Below, piece after piece: positions 45,051-53,169 of a stretch of 64,000 bases of DNA. This DNA comes from Oscillospiraceae bacterium. GTDB taxonomy: Bacteria > Bacillota > Clostridia > Oscillospirales > CAG-272. Position numbers and translations under genes: made by a program. The DNA lies in NCBI GenBank assembly GCA_015065215.1, contig SVQT01000003.1, positions 1-64,000 on the forward strand, in the 5' to 3' direction. A model generated the notes under the pieces. It was not told the origin of the DNA. It was given only the letters and a program-made list of their open reading frames with translations, and made no database searches. Positions within the stretch are counted from its first letter, which is position 1. Each line of letters begins with the position of its first letter.

Positions 45051-45079
45051 TTGACAAATCACTGTGCTTGTGGTATGAT
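45051..45079 (+). promoter_or_regulatory. Promoter of tRNA-Lys
   Basis: TTGACA, 17 nt, TATGAT, 20 nt before the tRNA 5' end. Confidence 0.8.
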
Positions 45080-45099
45080 ATACAGGTGCCCAAAAGCAT

Positions 45100-45175
45100 G
45101 CCCCTGTAGCTCAGACGGTAGAGCACTTGACTTTTAATCAAGGTGTCCGGAGTTCGAGTCTCCGCAGGAGCACCA
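45100..45175 (+). tRNA. tRNA-Lys (anticodon TTT)
   Basis: 76 nt with encoded CCA. D-arm GCTC..GAGC, anticodon arm CTTGA-CTTTTAA-TCAAG, variable GTGTC, T-arm CGGAG-TTCGAGT-CTCCG. The acceptor stem pairs GCCCCTG with CAGGAGC except for a C3:A70 mismatch, which is unusual for a working tRNA. Confidence 0.93.
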
Positions 45176-45229
45176 AGAAAAAGCCCCCCACACGTATCGT
45201 GTGGGGGGCTTTTTCTTGGTGCTCCTGCG
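45163..45229 (+). terminator. 32-bp perfect inverted repeat that includes the tRNA 3' end
   Basis: The arms at 45163-45194 and 45198-45229 are exact complements around a three-base loop TAT. The inner part (AAGCCCCCCACACG/CGTGTGGGGGGCTT) with TTTTT is a normal terminator, but the stem continues outward through ACCAAGAAA and into the tRNA acceptor strand and CCA. A mature-tRNA fold and the full hairpin are mutually exclusive. Confidence 0.85.
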
Positions 45230-45332
45230 TAAATTTTATATTTTTTGAGATTGCGGTTGCAATTCTTTTGTGACAATGTTATAATAAAACATATTGCAGT
45301 TACGCATGCGCGCGTGCGAAAAAGGAGAATGT

Positions 45333-46115
45333 ATGACAAGTTGGCCGCTTTGGGGCACCATCGTTAATACAGTAGCGGTGCTTTTTGGTGCTTTGCTTGG
45401 TCTTGCGATCAAGGTTGTGATTGAAAAAGCCGCTAAAAAGAAGAAGGCAGTGGGGGAGGACACGCTTCCCATGCCGCAGGAGAGCAAGCCTTCTCGCTTT
45501 GCGGAGCTGCCGAATGTCATGCAAAAGGGCCTTGGACTTTGCGTGCTTTTAATCGGTATACAAGGCGCTGTTGGCGAGAGCGAGATTTTGATTGTGATCC
45601 TGTCGATGGTATTGGGGATTATTGTGGGTCAGCTACTGGATCTGGATGGCCTGCTCAACCGCTTCGGCGACTTTATTCAGCGTAAAATGAAAGGCAAGGG
45701 CGGCAATATCGCCGAGGGCTTTGTGACCGCGACGATGCTGTTTTGTGTAGGCGCCATGACAGTGAATGGCGCGCTGGAGTGCGGTATACAGTTAAAGCAT
45801 GATACCTATTATGCCAAATCACTGATTGATATGGTGTCGGCAGTGGTGTTTGCTTCCTCTCTTGGTGTGGGTGTCTCTTTTTCCGCTGTTGGCGTTTTTG
45901 TGGTGCAGGGAACCCTTACGATGCTGGCGGTGTTGCTTGGCAATGTTATTCCAACGGCCATCACCTCTGTGATGATTGCGGTCGGCTCGCTGATTGTAAT
46001 TGCCATTGGCACCAACCTGATGGGGATAACCAAAATTAAGGTAATGAATTTTGTGCCGGCGATGTTCTTTCCCCTTGCCCTTTGCCCGTTGTTTGATCTG
46101 ATCCCTATGCTTTGA
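45333..46115 (+). CDS. DUF554 family membrane protein
   Basis: 260 aa from ATGACAAGTTGG after AAAGGAG. Polytopic protein of the YdfK/DUF554 type: TSWPLWGTIVNTVAVLFGALLGL at the start, LSMVLGIIVGQLLDLDGLLNRFGDFIQRK and GFVTATMLFCVGAMTVNGALECG in the middle, and several C-terminal helices. A Lys-rich insertion (AAKKKKAVGED) lies in the first loop. The family is widespread in Firmicutes but has no firm function. It ends 14 nt before the next gene and is likely co-transcribed with it. Confidence 0.88.
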   Translation: MTSWPLWGTIVNTVAVLFGALLGLAIKVVIEKAAKKKKAVGEDTLPMPQESKPSRFAELPNVMQKGLGLCVLLIGIQGAVGESEILIVILSMVLGIIVGQLLDLDGLLNRFGDFIQRKMKGKGGNIAEGFVTATMLFCVGAMTVNGALECGIQLKHDTYYAKSLIDMVSAVVFASSLGVGVSFSAVGVFVVQGTLTMLAVLLGNVIPTAITSVMIAVGSLIVIAIGTNLMGITKIKVMNFVPAMFFPLALCPLFDLIPML

Positions 46116-46129
46116 TGAAAGGAGTTCAC

Positions 46130-49100
46130 ATGAGCGCGTTTGAGTTTTTTCATGCCCCCGCTACCCTTGCTTTTCGTGATCGTGATTTGATTTTGCAGGT
46201 GATGTTGCCCGATGAAGAAAGCAGTTTGGTCAATCTTTCGCTTTTGTATCGTGTAGAGGAAACAGCACAGGATCGTGAATTGCGTATGCTACCGATAGAC
46301 GGTATTGTGGTAGAGGATAGTTATTCTGCCTATGCGGTGACGATCCCTGCTGGGGAGCTACAAAAAGGTCAGGTTCTGACCTATCGGTTTGAGCGAGAGG
46401 GAGCCGCAAGCGAAACCTATCACATTCGCTTGCAGGATCCCCCTGTGTTTCCGCCCTTTATCGTCAGTGAGCTGTTTCCTTGGGGGGGCGGTCCGGTGCA
46501 GTGCATGGAGCTGTATAATCCCGGCACCGAGACGGTTGATCTATACGATTTTGAGCTGGTGTTCCTGGATAAGGAGGGGCAGATCGCTAAGCGCAATCCC
46601 TTGGCGGACGGCGCGGGAATCAACCTGCTGGCACCCGGCGGGATTGGCGTGCTCAATTTTGTGTCTTCCGGCGTGCGCAAGGAGCTGGAGGCGCGCGCGC
46701 AGGAGGAGAACCCCGTTTTTTCCTATCTGGCGGCGCAATACCCAGAAAGCTGTTCTGATCTGGCAGAGCGCGGTGTTCAGTGGATGCAGGTGGACCTTTC
46801 CTATCAAAACGAAAAAGAAGAATGGCACACCAAGGAGGGATGCTTTAGCATTTACCATTGGCTGGGTGAGCGGGAATACCGTGTGCTGCCCCGTGGCGGC
46901 ACCTTGTCCGATGCGGTTTACCGCATGTCGGTCAACCCTGACAAAAACCATTTGCACGTGCGCAAGTTCCGTTCCTCGCTCTGGACCGTGGATATTGCCG
47001 ACCCCTCGGTTGCCGTTTGCACCCATTCCCGTGTAATGCCTACCCCCGGCTTTGCCGATCCGTATCAGTATCTGCCGGCGCCCAACGCTGTTACAGTGCC
47101 CGCGATTTTGACATTGGAGCCGGAAGGGAGAGTGCATTTGGCAAGTGGCGATTGTAAGATAAAGTTTGCCGCTCTCGGTCCAGAGCTGGCTTTGCCTACT
47201 GTTTTCGTCAAGGTAGAGGGAGCGTATCGGCCCTATCCTGCCGCACTCAATAACAACGGCATCTTTGAGGCGGTCATCCCCGCCGATACGCTTGGCCGTA
47301 TGCCGGGCAAATTGGAATATTACATTCAAGTCAGCGGTGGCCTTTATACCGCGACGTACGGTACGGACAAGGCACCCTGCGTACAGCGTGTAACCGACAA
47401 CGCAGGCCCCGCTATTTTGCGCGCTTACCCGGCTGAGGGACAGTTTTTGGAAAAGGAGCACACCCCCGAGATTGCGTTGGATTACTATGACGTTTCCGGC
47501 GTTAATTTGCGCACCTCTATTCTTTGTGTAGACGGAAAAAATGTCAGCGCTCTTGCCGATTGGCAGGCAGACGGGGTGCGTTATCGCCCCGAAAAACCGC
47601 TTTCCAACGGTGCGCATACCTTTGAGGTTTCTTTGCGTGACACGCTGGGCAACCGTACCTACCGTAAGATCGCTTTTCACATTTGTGATGGCAGTAAAAT
47701 GGAGTGCTACCGTGGCGAGGTGCATTGCCACACGCTGGATTCAGATGGCCTGGGCTCTCCTGCCGACGCGCTGACCTATGCGCGTGACGAGGGCAAGGTG
47801 GATTATTTTGCCGTTACCGACCACTCGCACTATCTGACTTTGGATGAAATGCGTGCTCAGCGCAAGGTGGCAGACAGCTTTAATGTCAACGGCAAATACG
47901 CGACCATGCACGGCTTTGAAATGACCTGGAATTATACAAGCGGCTTTTGGGGGCACATGAATGTGCTGAACACCGATTGGATTACCCCGTATCATGAGAA
48001 TATCGACCTATATTCCTTTTATGATATGCTGGTCGCTGATCCGGATGCCATTGGCATGTTTAACCACCCCTGTGATGCGTGGGGCATTTTTGACGATTTT
48101 GACGGTTGGACCCCTGAGCGTGATGAAAAGATGTGTCTGGCCGAGATTCGGGGCAGCGGCTTTGACCGCGGCTATACCCTGATGCTCTCCAAGGGTTGGC
48201 ATGCTGCCCCCGTGGCCAACGAGGATAATCACGCCGCCAACTGGACCACTGCCACCACCACAACGGGTTACGTGCTTGCCCCCTCACTGACACGGGAAAA
48301 TGTGATGGAGGCTTTTCGCCGCCGCCGCACCTATACCACCTGCGATAATACCATGAAAATCCGTTATCGCGTGAACGGTGAATGGATGGGTAGCCGCTTA
48401 CAGGCACCCAAAAAGCTGACAGCGGATGTGGAAATTACCACAGAAAACGAAAACGGTATTGGGCTTTTGTCTATTGTGACCGAGGATAATATCGTGGTTG
48501 CCCGTATCGACGCGGGGCCTTTGCGCGAGTTCAATTGGCACGTAGAGATGGATCCCGACTTCGATTATTATTACTTGCGCGTCAATAACGGCAGCTTGTA
48601 TTCCGTGACTGCGCCTGTCTTTGTGGAGGGCAGGGATCTGCTACAGATCAGCCAGCTTTCTTACGGTATTTGCGCCGAGGACGCGGAAACGCCCCACGCA
48701 ATTGATGTGACCGTGGAAAATAAGAGCGGCAAGACGATGAAGGATGTAACAGTGCAGTATTATGTTACCCCCCTTGGCGGCTTTGAGCTACGCCATCTGG
48801 CCCCCTTTGCCTCGGTGCATATCGGTAAGCTGGAGGCGGAGGAGAGCCGCACCGTTTCCCGTTTCTTCCCCACAGTACCCGGCCGCCGGCGTGTGACGGC
48901 AGTTGTCAGCGGCTTTTGCGGCAAGGAGCGCTATGCCGATACCGCCTACCGCCTGATTACTCCTGTACGCATCAGCAAGCTGGTGCCTCAGACTGCCCCG
49001 ATCACTGTGGGCGGGGAGGAGATCAAAAATCCCTTCCGCTATGTGGAGCTGTATAATCCAATGCCTCATGCGGTGGATCTGAGCAAATATGTTTTGAAGC

Positions 49101-49690
49101 TTTGGCACGCCTCCGGTGTGGCGCCTTTGCCTGAGCGTTGCTTGGCGTTGGATGGCTACACCATTCCGGCGGGTGGCACGCTGACCGTTTGGGTAAAGCC
49201 AGCGGATGCCCCCTTGACAGCTGACGATTTCAATACCCGTTATGGCACTTCTCTCATACAGGATCAGGATCTGATCGTGACCGAAAACCGCATTCTGACT
49301 GCCAATGGCGGCGGTCACATGCTGGATCTTGTCTTTCAAAAAGAGATCGTTTCCCGCGTGAGCTTTGGCAAATACTGCGTGTTAGACAACGATATTGCTG
49401 AGAATACGCCTCTTGTGTACGGTGACTTTACCGCTATGACCATGCGCCAACGCAAGCTGACGCTGCCCGAGGAGGCAATAGTCCTGCCCGGCGCGGTGCA
49501 AAAAGAGCAGCTTCCCGCGATCAAGAGGGGTGGCCGCCGCCGTCGTGAAATCCGGGAGGCGGAAAAAGCAGCGACCAAGCGCAGTATCATCACACGCCTG
49601 ACAGAAGCGCCTTTGGTGCCCCTACAGGCAGCAAAGCTGATCGCTAGCGCCGTCTCGGCTGTGAAGCATATCTTTAGCTCTAAGGAATAA
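46130..49690 (+). CDS. Large PHP-domain metallohydrolase with lamin-tail-like domains
   Basis: 1186 aa from ATGAGCGCG after AAAGGAG. A PHP (CehA/McbA-like) phosphoesterase domain lies in the middle (~525-760): YRGEVHCHTLDSDG, YFAVTDHSHYL, MFNHPCDAWG, ANEDNHAANW. Two lamin-tail-like beta domains flank it: FIVSELFPWGGGPVQCMELYNPGTETVDLYDFEL (~110-200) and ISKLVPQTAP...FRYVELYNPMPHAVDLSKYVLKLWH (~960-1080). Ig-like parts lie between them, and a CARDB-like section (IDVTVENKSGKTMKDVTVQY) follows the PHP domain. The basic C-terminus (KRGGRRRREIREAEKAATKRS) is odd. No signal peptide is visible although LTD and Ig-like domains are usually extracytoplasmic. Function unknown; a phosphodiesterase or nuclease is possible. 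Confidence 0.85.
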   Translation: MSAFEFFHAPATLAFRDRDLILQVMLPDEESSLVNLSLLYRVEETAQDRELRMLPIDGIVVEDSYSAYAVTIPAGELQKGQVLTYRFEREGAASETYHIRLQDPPVFPPFIVSELFPWGGGPVQCMELYNPGTETVDLYDFELVFLDKEGQIAKRNPLADGAGINLLAPGGIGVLNFVSSGVRKELEARAQEENPVFSYLAAQYPESCSDLAERGVQWMQVDLSYQNEKEEWHTKEGCFSIYHWLGEREYRVLPRGGTLSDAVYRMSVNPDKNHLHVRKFRSSLWTVDIADPSVAVCTHSRVMPTPGFADPYQYLPAPNAVTVPAILTLEPEGRVHLASGDCKIKFAALGPELALPTVFVKVEGAYRPYPAALNNNGIFEAVIPADTLGRMPGKLEYYIQVSGGLYTATYGTDKAPCVQRVTDNAGPAILRAYPAEGQFLEKEHTPEIALDYYDVSGVNLRTSILCVDGKNVSALADWQADGVRYRPEKPLSNGAHTFEVSLRDTLGNRTYRKIAFHICDGSKMECYRGEVHCHTLDSDGLGSPADALTYARDEGKVDYFAVTDHSHYLTLDEMRAQRKVADSFNVNGKYATMHGFEMTWNYTSGFWGHMNVLNTDWITPYHENIDLYSFYDMLVADPDAIGMFNHPCDAWGIFDDFDGWTPERDEKMCLAEIRGSGFDRGYTLMLSKGWHAAPVANEDNHAANWTTATTTTGYVLAPSLTRENVMEAFRRRRTYTTCDNTMKIRYRVNGEWMGSRLQAPKKLTADVEITTENENGIGLLSIVTEDNIVVARIDAGPLREFNWHVEMDPDFDYYYLRVNNGSLYSVTAPVFVEGRDLLQISQLSYGICAEDAETPHAIDVTVENKSGKTMKDVTVQYYVTPLGGFELRHLAPFASVHIGKLEAEESRTVSRFFPTVPGRRRVTAVVSGFCGKERYADTAYRLITPVRISKLVPQTAPITVGGEEIKNPFRYVELYNPMPHAVDLSKYVLKLWHASGVAPLPERCLALDGYTIPAGGTLTVWVKPADAPLTADDFNTRYGTSLIQDQDLIVTENRILTANGGGHMLDLVFQKEIVSRVSFGKYCVLDNDIAENTPLVYGDFTAMTMRQRKLTLPEEAIVLPGAVQKEQLPAIKRGGRRRREIREAEKAATKRSIITRLTEAPLVPLQAAKLIASAVSAVKHIFSSKE

Positions 49691-49694
49691 TCAA

Positions 49695-49726
49695 AAAAGC
49701 CCGTGTCCGGCCGGACACGGGCTTTT
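49695..49726 (+). terminator. Terminator after the PHP-domain gene
   Basis: AAAAGCCCGTGTCCGG/CCGGACACGGGCTTTT perfect stem; can act in both directions. Confidence 0.9.
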
Positions 49727-49752
49727 ACGTTTTATGAGGCTTTGTGCTATCC

Positions 49753-50616
49753 TTACAGTAGCACCGTCTGGGTGCCGTTTGCGGTGACATAGTGCGTTTT
49801 TACGCCTAAAATATCCATCCAGCGGCGGGTGAGTGCCACACCGTACATACGGATGCGCCCTCTTTTCTTTAGCTTTTCACGGTCTTGCAGCCAGCCGGGC
49901 AGCTCGGGCTCATTATAGAGCCAATCCCGGGCACACCACATACAGGCCTTAGGCATGATCTCGGCGTAAACGTGCATCTGCACGCATTCGTGACCGTGGT
50001 GAGCCATCTGCACGATGTCGGACTTTAAGAGATGGCGAGATTCGTCAAAGAGAATATCACCGCCGTCGGGGCCGAGGTCGCCCAAAAAGAGTACCGTTTT
50101 GCGTGGGGTGGTCAATTTAAAGACCATGGAGCTGTCGTTCATGGGGTTGGCGTAAAGTCCATCGTGCGTGGTGTAGAGAATGTCGATCTTTACCTCATCC
50201 ACCTGAATGCTCTCGCCCTGCTGCGCGATGTGCACGCGGTCGCCAAGGCAGGGAACAAGGCGGTTGAATTTGGGAATCTGCTCGTTCAGCTCGTTGCGCA
50301 TATAGGTGGGGTTGGGGGCCTCGTCCACATGCTTCATCCATTCATCGTAGTCGGGGAAGTGGTAGTAGAGCTTTTCCAGGTCGAAATCGGCCAGGCCGTT
50401 CTTTTCCATCTCGCTCATAATGCCCGTAATGTGATCGCAATGGGCGTGAGTTAAAAACCACGCGCTGATGTGTCTGCCGCCTACGTATTCCTTTAAGAGG
50501 GGCATATCCTCGGGTCTGCCACCGTCCACCACGATGCAGTTGTTCTGCTCGGTGAAGATGACAAAGGACATCATGTAAGGGCTGGTTTCGGTCAGCATGT
50601 AAAGGGTGGTCTGCAT
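49753..50616 (-). CDS. Metallo-beta-lactamase-fold hydrolase
   Basis: 287 aa, start after GGAGG. MBL metal-binding motifs are HAHCDHITG (~75-83, the HxHxDH signature with Ala as first x), then LGDLGPDGGDIL and MAHHGHECVQ. The substrate region is unlike glyoxalase II or RNase J; ComEC/Rec2-like or uncharacterised MBL proteins are closer in style. Cytoplasmic. Its own promoter lies upstream, after the terminator of the GDPD gene. Confidence 0.88.
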   Translation of the reverse strand: MQTTLYMLTETSPYMMSFVIFTEQNNCIVVDGGRPEDMPLLKEYVGGRHISAWFLTHAHCDHITGIMSEMEKNGLADFDLEKLYYHFPDYDEWMKHVDEAPNPTYMRNELNEQIPKFNRLVPCLGDRVHIAQQGESIQVDEVKIDILYTTHDGLYANPMNDSSMVFKLTTPRKTVLFLGDLGPDGGDILFDESRHLLKSDIVQMAHHGHECVQMHVYAEIMPKACMWCARDWLYNEPELPGWLQDREKLKKRGRIRMYGVALTRRWMDILGVKTHYVTANGTQTVLL

Positions 50617-50642
50617 AAAAGCACCTCCGGCTCTTTTTTTTC

Positions 50643-50671
50643 ATTATATCAAATCAAGCGGCACAAAACAA
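50643..50671 (-). promoter_or_regulatory. Promoter of the MBL hydrolase
   Basis: Minus strand TTGTTT, 17 nt, TATAAT. Confidence 0.7.
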
Positions 50672-50678
50672 GTAAAAA

Positions 50679-50717
50679 ACGCAAAAAGGACGAGAAAATC
50701 TTCTCGTCCTTTTTGCA
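50679..50717 (-). terminator. Terminator after the GDPD gene
   Basis: GCAAAAAGGACGAGAA pairs with TTCTCGTCCTTTTTGC around a short loop. Confidence 0.9.
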
Positions 50718-50721
50718 TTCG

Positions 50722-51450
50722 TTACTCCAAAATGTTCGAGGTGATCATGTCAACGCCGAGGGCGATGACACGCTCGGCATCCTCCGGCTTATCCACCGTC
50801 CAGCAGTTGACTTTGAAGTCATTTGCGTGGCAGGTATCCACGATTTCCTTGGTCAATACCTTGTGGTAGATGTCCAGATCCACGTTTTGATCCTTAAGCA
50901 TCTCCAGCCAGTTTTCGGGAACGGTTTTTCCGATCAAAAACTGCGCGGACTGGGTGGGATATTTGCGGCGCAGATAAACCAAATTGTCGTAGCAGAAGGA
51001 AATAAAGGTGGTGTGATCCAGATAATCCAGTCCCGCGATGATGTCACAGATCTCGTAAATATCCTGCTCCTCGAAGGCGTTCTTCAGCTCCAGCACCGCT
51101 TCCTTTTCATAGTACTTGCAAATGCCGATGTACTCCTCCAGCGAGGGGAGGACGAGGTCGGAGCGATCCTTTACGTGGGTGGCCTTGTTGCGCAGCACAA
51201 GCTTGCGCAGGGTATCAAAGGTAGATTTCTCCACCACTAGGTCGTCGATGGCTACGCGAGCGGTGGTGTCGTCATGAATGATGATATACTTGCCGTCAAG
51301 GGTCTTGTGAACGTCGGTCTCAATGCCAAAGTAGGAGCGGTTTCCGGCGGCAACAAAGGCGGCGTTGGTGTTTTCACGCTCCAGACCGCTACAGCCACGG
51401 TGCGCAATCATCAATGGCTTTTTTTCGGCGGTGATCTTGATCGTATTCAT
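50722..51450 (-). CDS. Glycerophosphodiester phosphodiesterase
   Basis: 242 aa. Hydrolyses glycerophosphodiesters to glycerol-3-phosphate and an alcohol. GDPD hallmarks: MIAHRGCSGLERENT (catalytic His-Arg-Gly and Glu), GIETDVHKTLDGKYIIIHDD (metal-binding ExD and second His) and the VLELKN strand. Cytosolic, no signal peptide. It starts 33 nt after glnS and is the last gene of the gltX-glnS unit before a terminator. Confidence 0.92.
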   Translation of the reverse strand: MNTIKITAEKKPLMIAHRGCSGLERENTNAAFVAAGNRSYFGIETDVHKTLDGKYIIIHDDTTARVAIDDLVVEKSTFDTLRKLVLRNKATHVKDRSDLVLPSLEEYIGICKYYEKEAVLELKNAFEEQDIYEICDIIAGLDYLDHTTFISFCYDNLVYLRRKYPTQSAQFLIGKTVPENWLEMLKDQNVDLDIYHKVLTKEIVDTCHANDFKVNCWTVDKPEDAERVIALGVDMITSNILE

Positions 51451-51483
51451 ACTAAAACCTCACTTTTCTGATACCGTTAGCGG

Positions 51484-53139
51484 TTATTTTTTAGGGAAGC
51501 TATCCTTCAGACCGACCACGCGATTGAAGGTGTTCTCGTACTTGGAATCCTTGCAGTAGTAGCCGTCGCGAACGAATTGGAATTTGTCGCCCACCTTGGC
51601 ATCCGCCAATGCGATCTCGACCTTGGCGTTCTCTACCTTGGTCAGGGATTCGGGGTTGAGATAGTCGTTATAGGTCTTGCCCTCGGGCAGATCGCCGGGG
51701 TTCTCAATGGTCAGCAGGTTGTTGTAGAGCATCAAGGTCGCATCCTTGGCGTACTTGGCGGAGAGCCAATGGATGGTGCCTTTGATCTTGCGGCCGTCAG
51801 CGGGCATGCCGTTGCGCGTTTCCAGATCGGCGGTGCAGCGGATGCGCTCCACGTTGCCGTCCTGATCCTTCACGATCTCGTTGCAGCGCACGATATAGGC
51901 GCCCATCAGTCGCACCTCACCGTCCGGCTTCATGCGGAAGAACTTGGGAGGCGGCACCTCGGCAAAATCATCGGCGTCGATATAGATTTCACGGGTAAAG
52001 GGCATAGCGCGGGTGCCCATATCCGGGTTTTGCGGATGGTTGGGCAGGTCGAAGGTCTCCTCCTTGTTCGCGTCGTAGTTGGTGATCTCAACCAAAATAG
52101 GCTTCTTGATGGCAATGCGCCGGGGGGCGTTCTCGTTGAGCTCGTCGCGGATGCAGTGCTCCAGCATACCAATATCTACCAGGCTATCCGATTTGGCAAC
52201 ACCCGCCTCACGGACAAAGCGGAAGATCGAGGTGGGGGTGTAGCCGCGGCGGCGCAGGGCGCAGATGGTGGGCAGACGGGGGTCATCCCAACCGTCTACG
52301 GTGTGGCTTTCCACCAACGAGCGCAGATAGCGCTTGGACATGACCGTGTTGGTGATGTTGAGGCGTGCGAACTCACGCTGCTTGGGCGGCTTTTCAAAGC
52401 CGATATTATCAATGACCCACTCGTAAAGGGGACGATGATTTTCAAACTCCAACGAGCAAAGCGAGTGCGTAATACCTTCCAATGCGTCCTGAATGGGGTG
52501 CGCGTAGTCATAAAGGGGATAGATGCACCACTGATCGCCCTGACGGTGGTGGTGCGCGCGCACGATGCGGTAGATGGCAGGGTCACGCATATTGATATTG
52601 GGCGATGCCATATCAATCTTGGCACGTAGGGTCTTGGCGCCATCCGGGAACTCGCCGTCGCGCATCCGGGTAAACAGATCCAGATTTTCCTCTACGGTGC
52701 GGTTGCGGTAGGGGCTCTCGGTGCCCTTTTCGGTCAAGGTACCACGGGTGGCGCGCAATTCCTCGGCGGAAAGGTCGCAGACGTATGCCTTGCCGTCCTT
52801 GATCAGCTTGATGGCGAATTCATAGCACTTTTCAAAGTAATCAGAGCCGTAGAACACGCCGCCCGTGGGGGTGGCACCCAGCCAGCAAAGATCCTCATAG
52901 ATCGAGTCAACGTATTCGGTATCTTCTTTGGTGGGATTGGTGTCGTCATAGCGCAGATTGAAAAGTCCGCCATATTTCTTGGCCGCTTCCACATTGATCA
53001 TGATGGCCTTGGCGGAGCCGATGTGCAGATAGCCGTTGGGCTCGGGTGGGAAGCGGGTGTGAATTTTCAGGTTGGGATCACGGCGCAGGTCTTCGTCAAT
53101 AATATCGTGTATAAAATTGCTTGCAATGAGTTCTTCCAT
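51484..53139 (-). CDS. glnS: Glutaminyl-tRNA synthetase
   Basis: 551 aa. Charges tRNA-Gln directly. HIGH motif in RFPPEPNGYLHIGSAKA (~28-45), the class I VMSKRYL motif in the KMSKS position, and a C-terminal beta-barrel anticodon-binding part. The eukaryote-like PPEPNGYLHIG and the LCSLEFENHRPLYEW segment separate it from GluRS. Most Firmicutes lack GlnRS and use Glu-tRNA(Gln) amidation; here glnS follows a gltX by 30 nt on the same strand. Confidence 0.95.
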   Translation of the reverse strand: MEELIASNFIHDIIDEDLRRDPNLKIHTRFPPEPNGYLHIGSAKAIMINVEAAKKYGGLFNLRYDDTNPTKEDTEYVDSIYEDLCWLGATPTGGVFYGSDYFEKCYEFAIKLIKDGKAYVCDLSAEELRATRGTLTEKGTESPYRNRTVEENLDLFTRMRDGEFPDGAKTLRAKIDMASPNINMRDPAIYRIVRAHHHRQGDQWCIYPLYDYAHPIQDALEGITHSLCSLEFENHRPLYEWVIDNIGFEKPPKQREFARLNITNTVMSKRYLRSLVESHTVDGWDDPRLPTICALRRRGYTPTSIFRFVREAGVAKSDSLVDIGMLEHCIRDELNENAPRRIAIKKPILVEITNYDANKEETFDLPNHPQNPDMGTRAMPFTREIYIDADDFAEVPPPKFFRMKPDGEVRLMGAYIVRCNEIVKDQDGNVERIRCTADLETRNGMPADGRKIKGTIHWLSAKYAKDATLMLYNNLLTIENPGDLPEGKTYNDYLNPESLTKVENAKVEIALADAKVGDKFQFVRDGYYCKDSKYENTFNRVVGLKDSFPKK

Positions 53140-53169
53140 AATTTTACCTTTTCTATATTCAAATTTTTA

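Noticed and set aside
45100-45229. tRNA-Lys as an integration site for a mobile element
   Set aside because: The tRNA-end similarity downstream is inverted and only 22 bp away, with no integrase; it forms a hairpin instead of att direct repeats.
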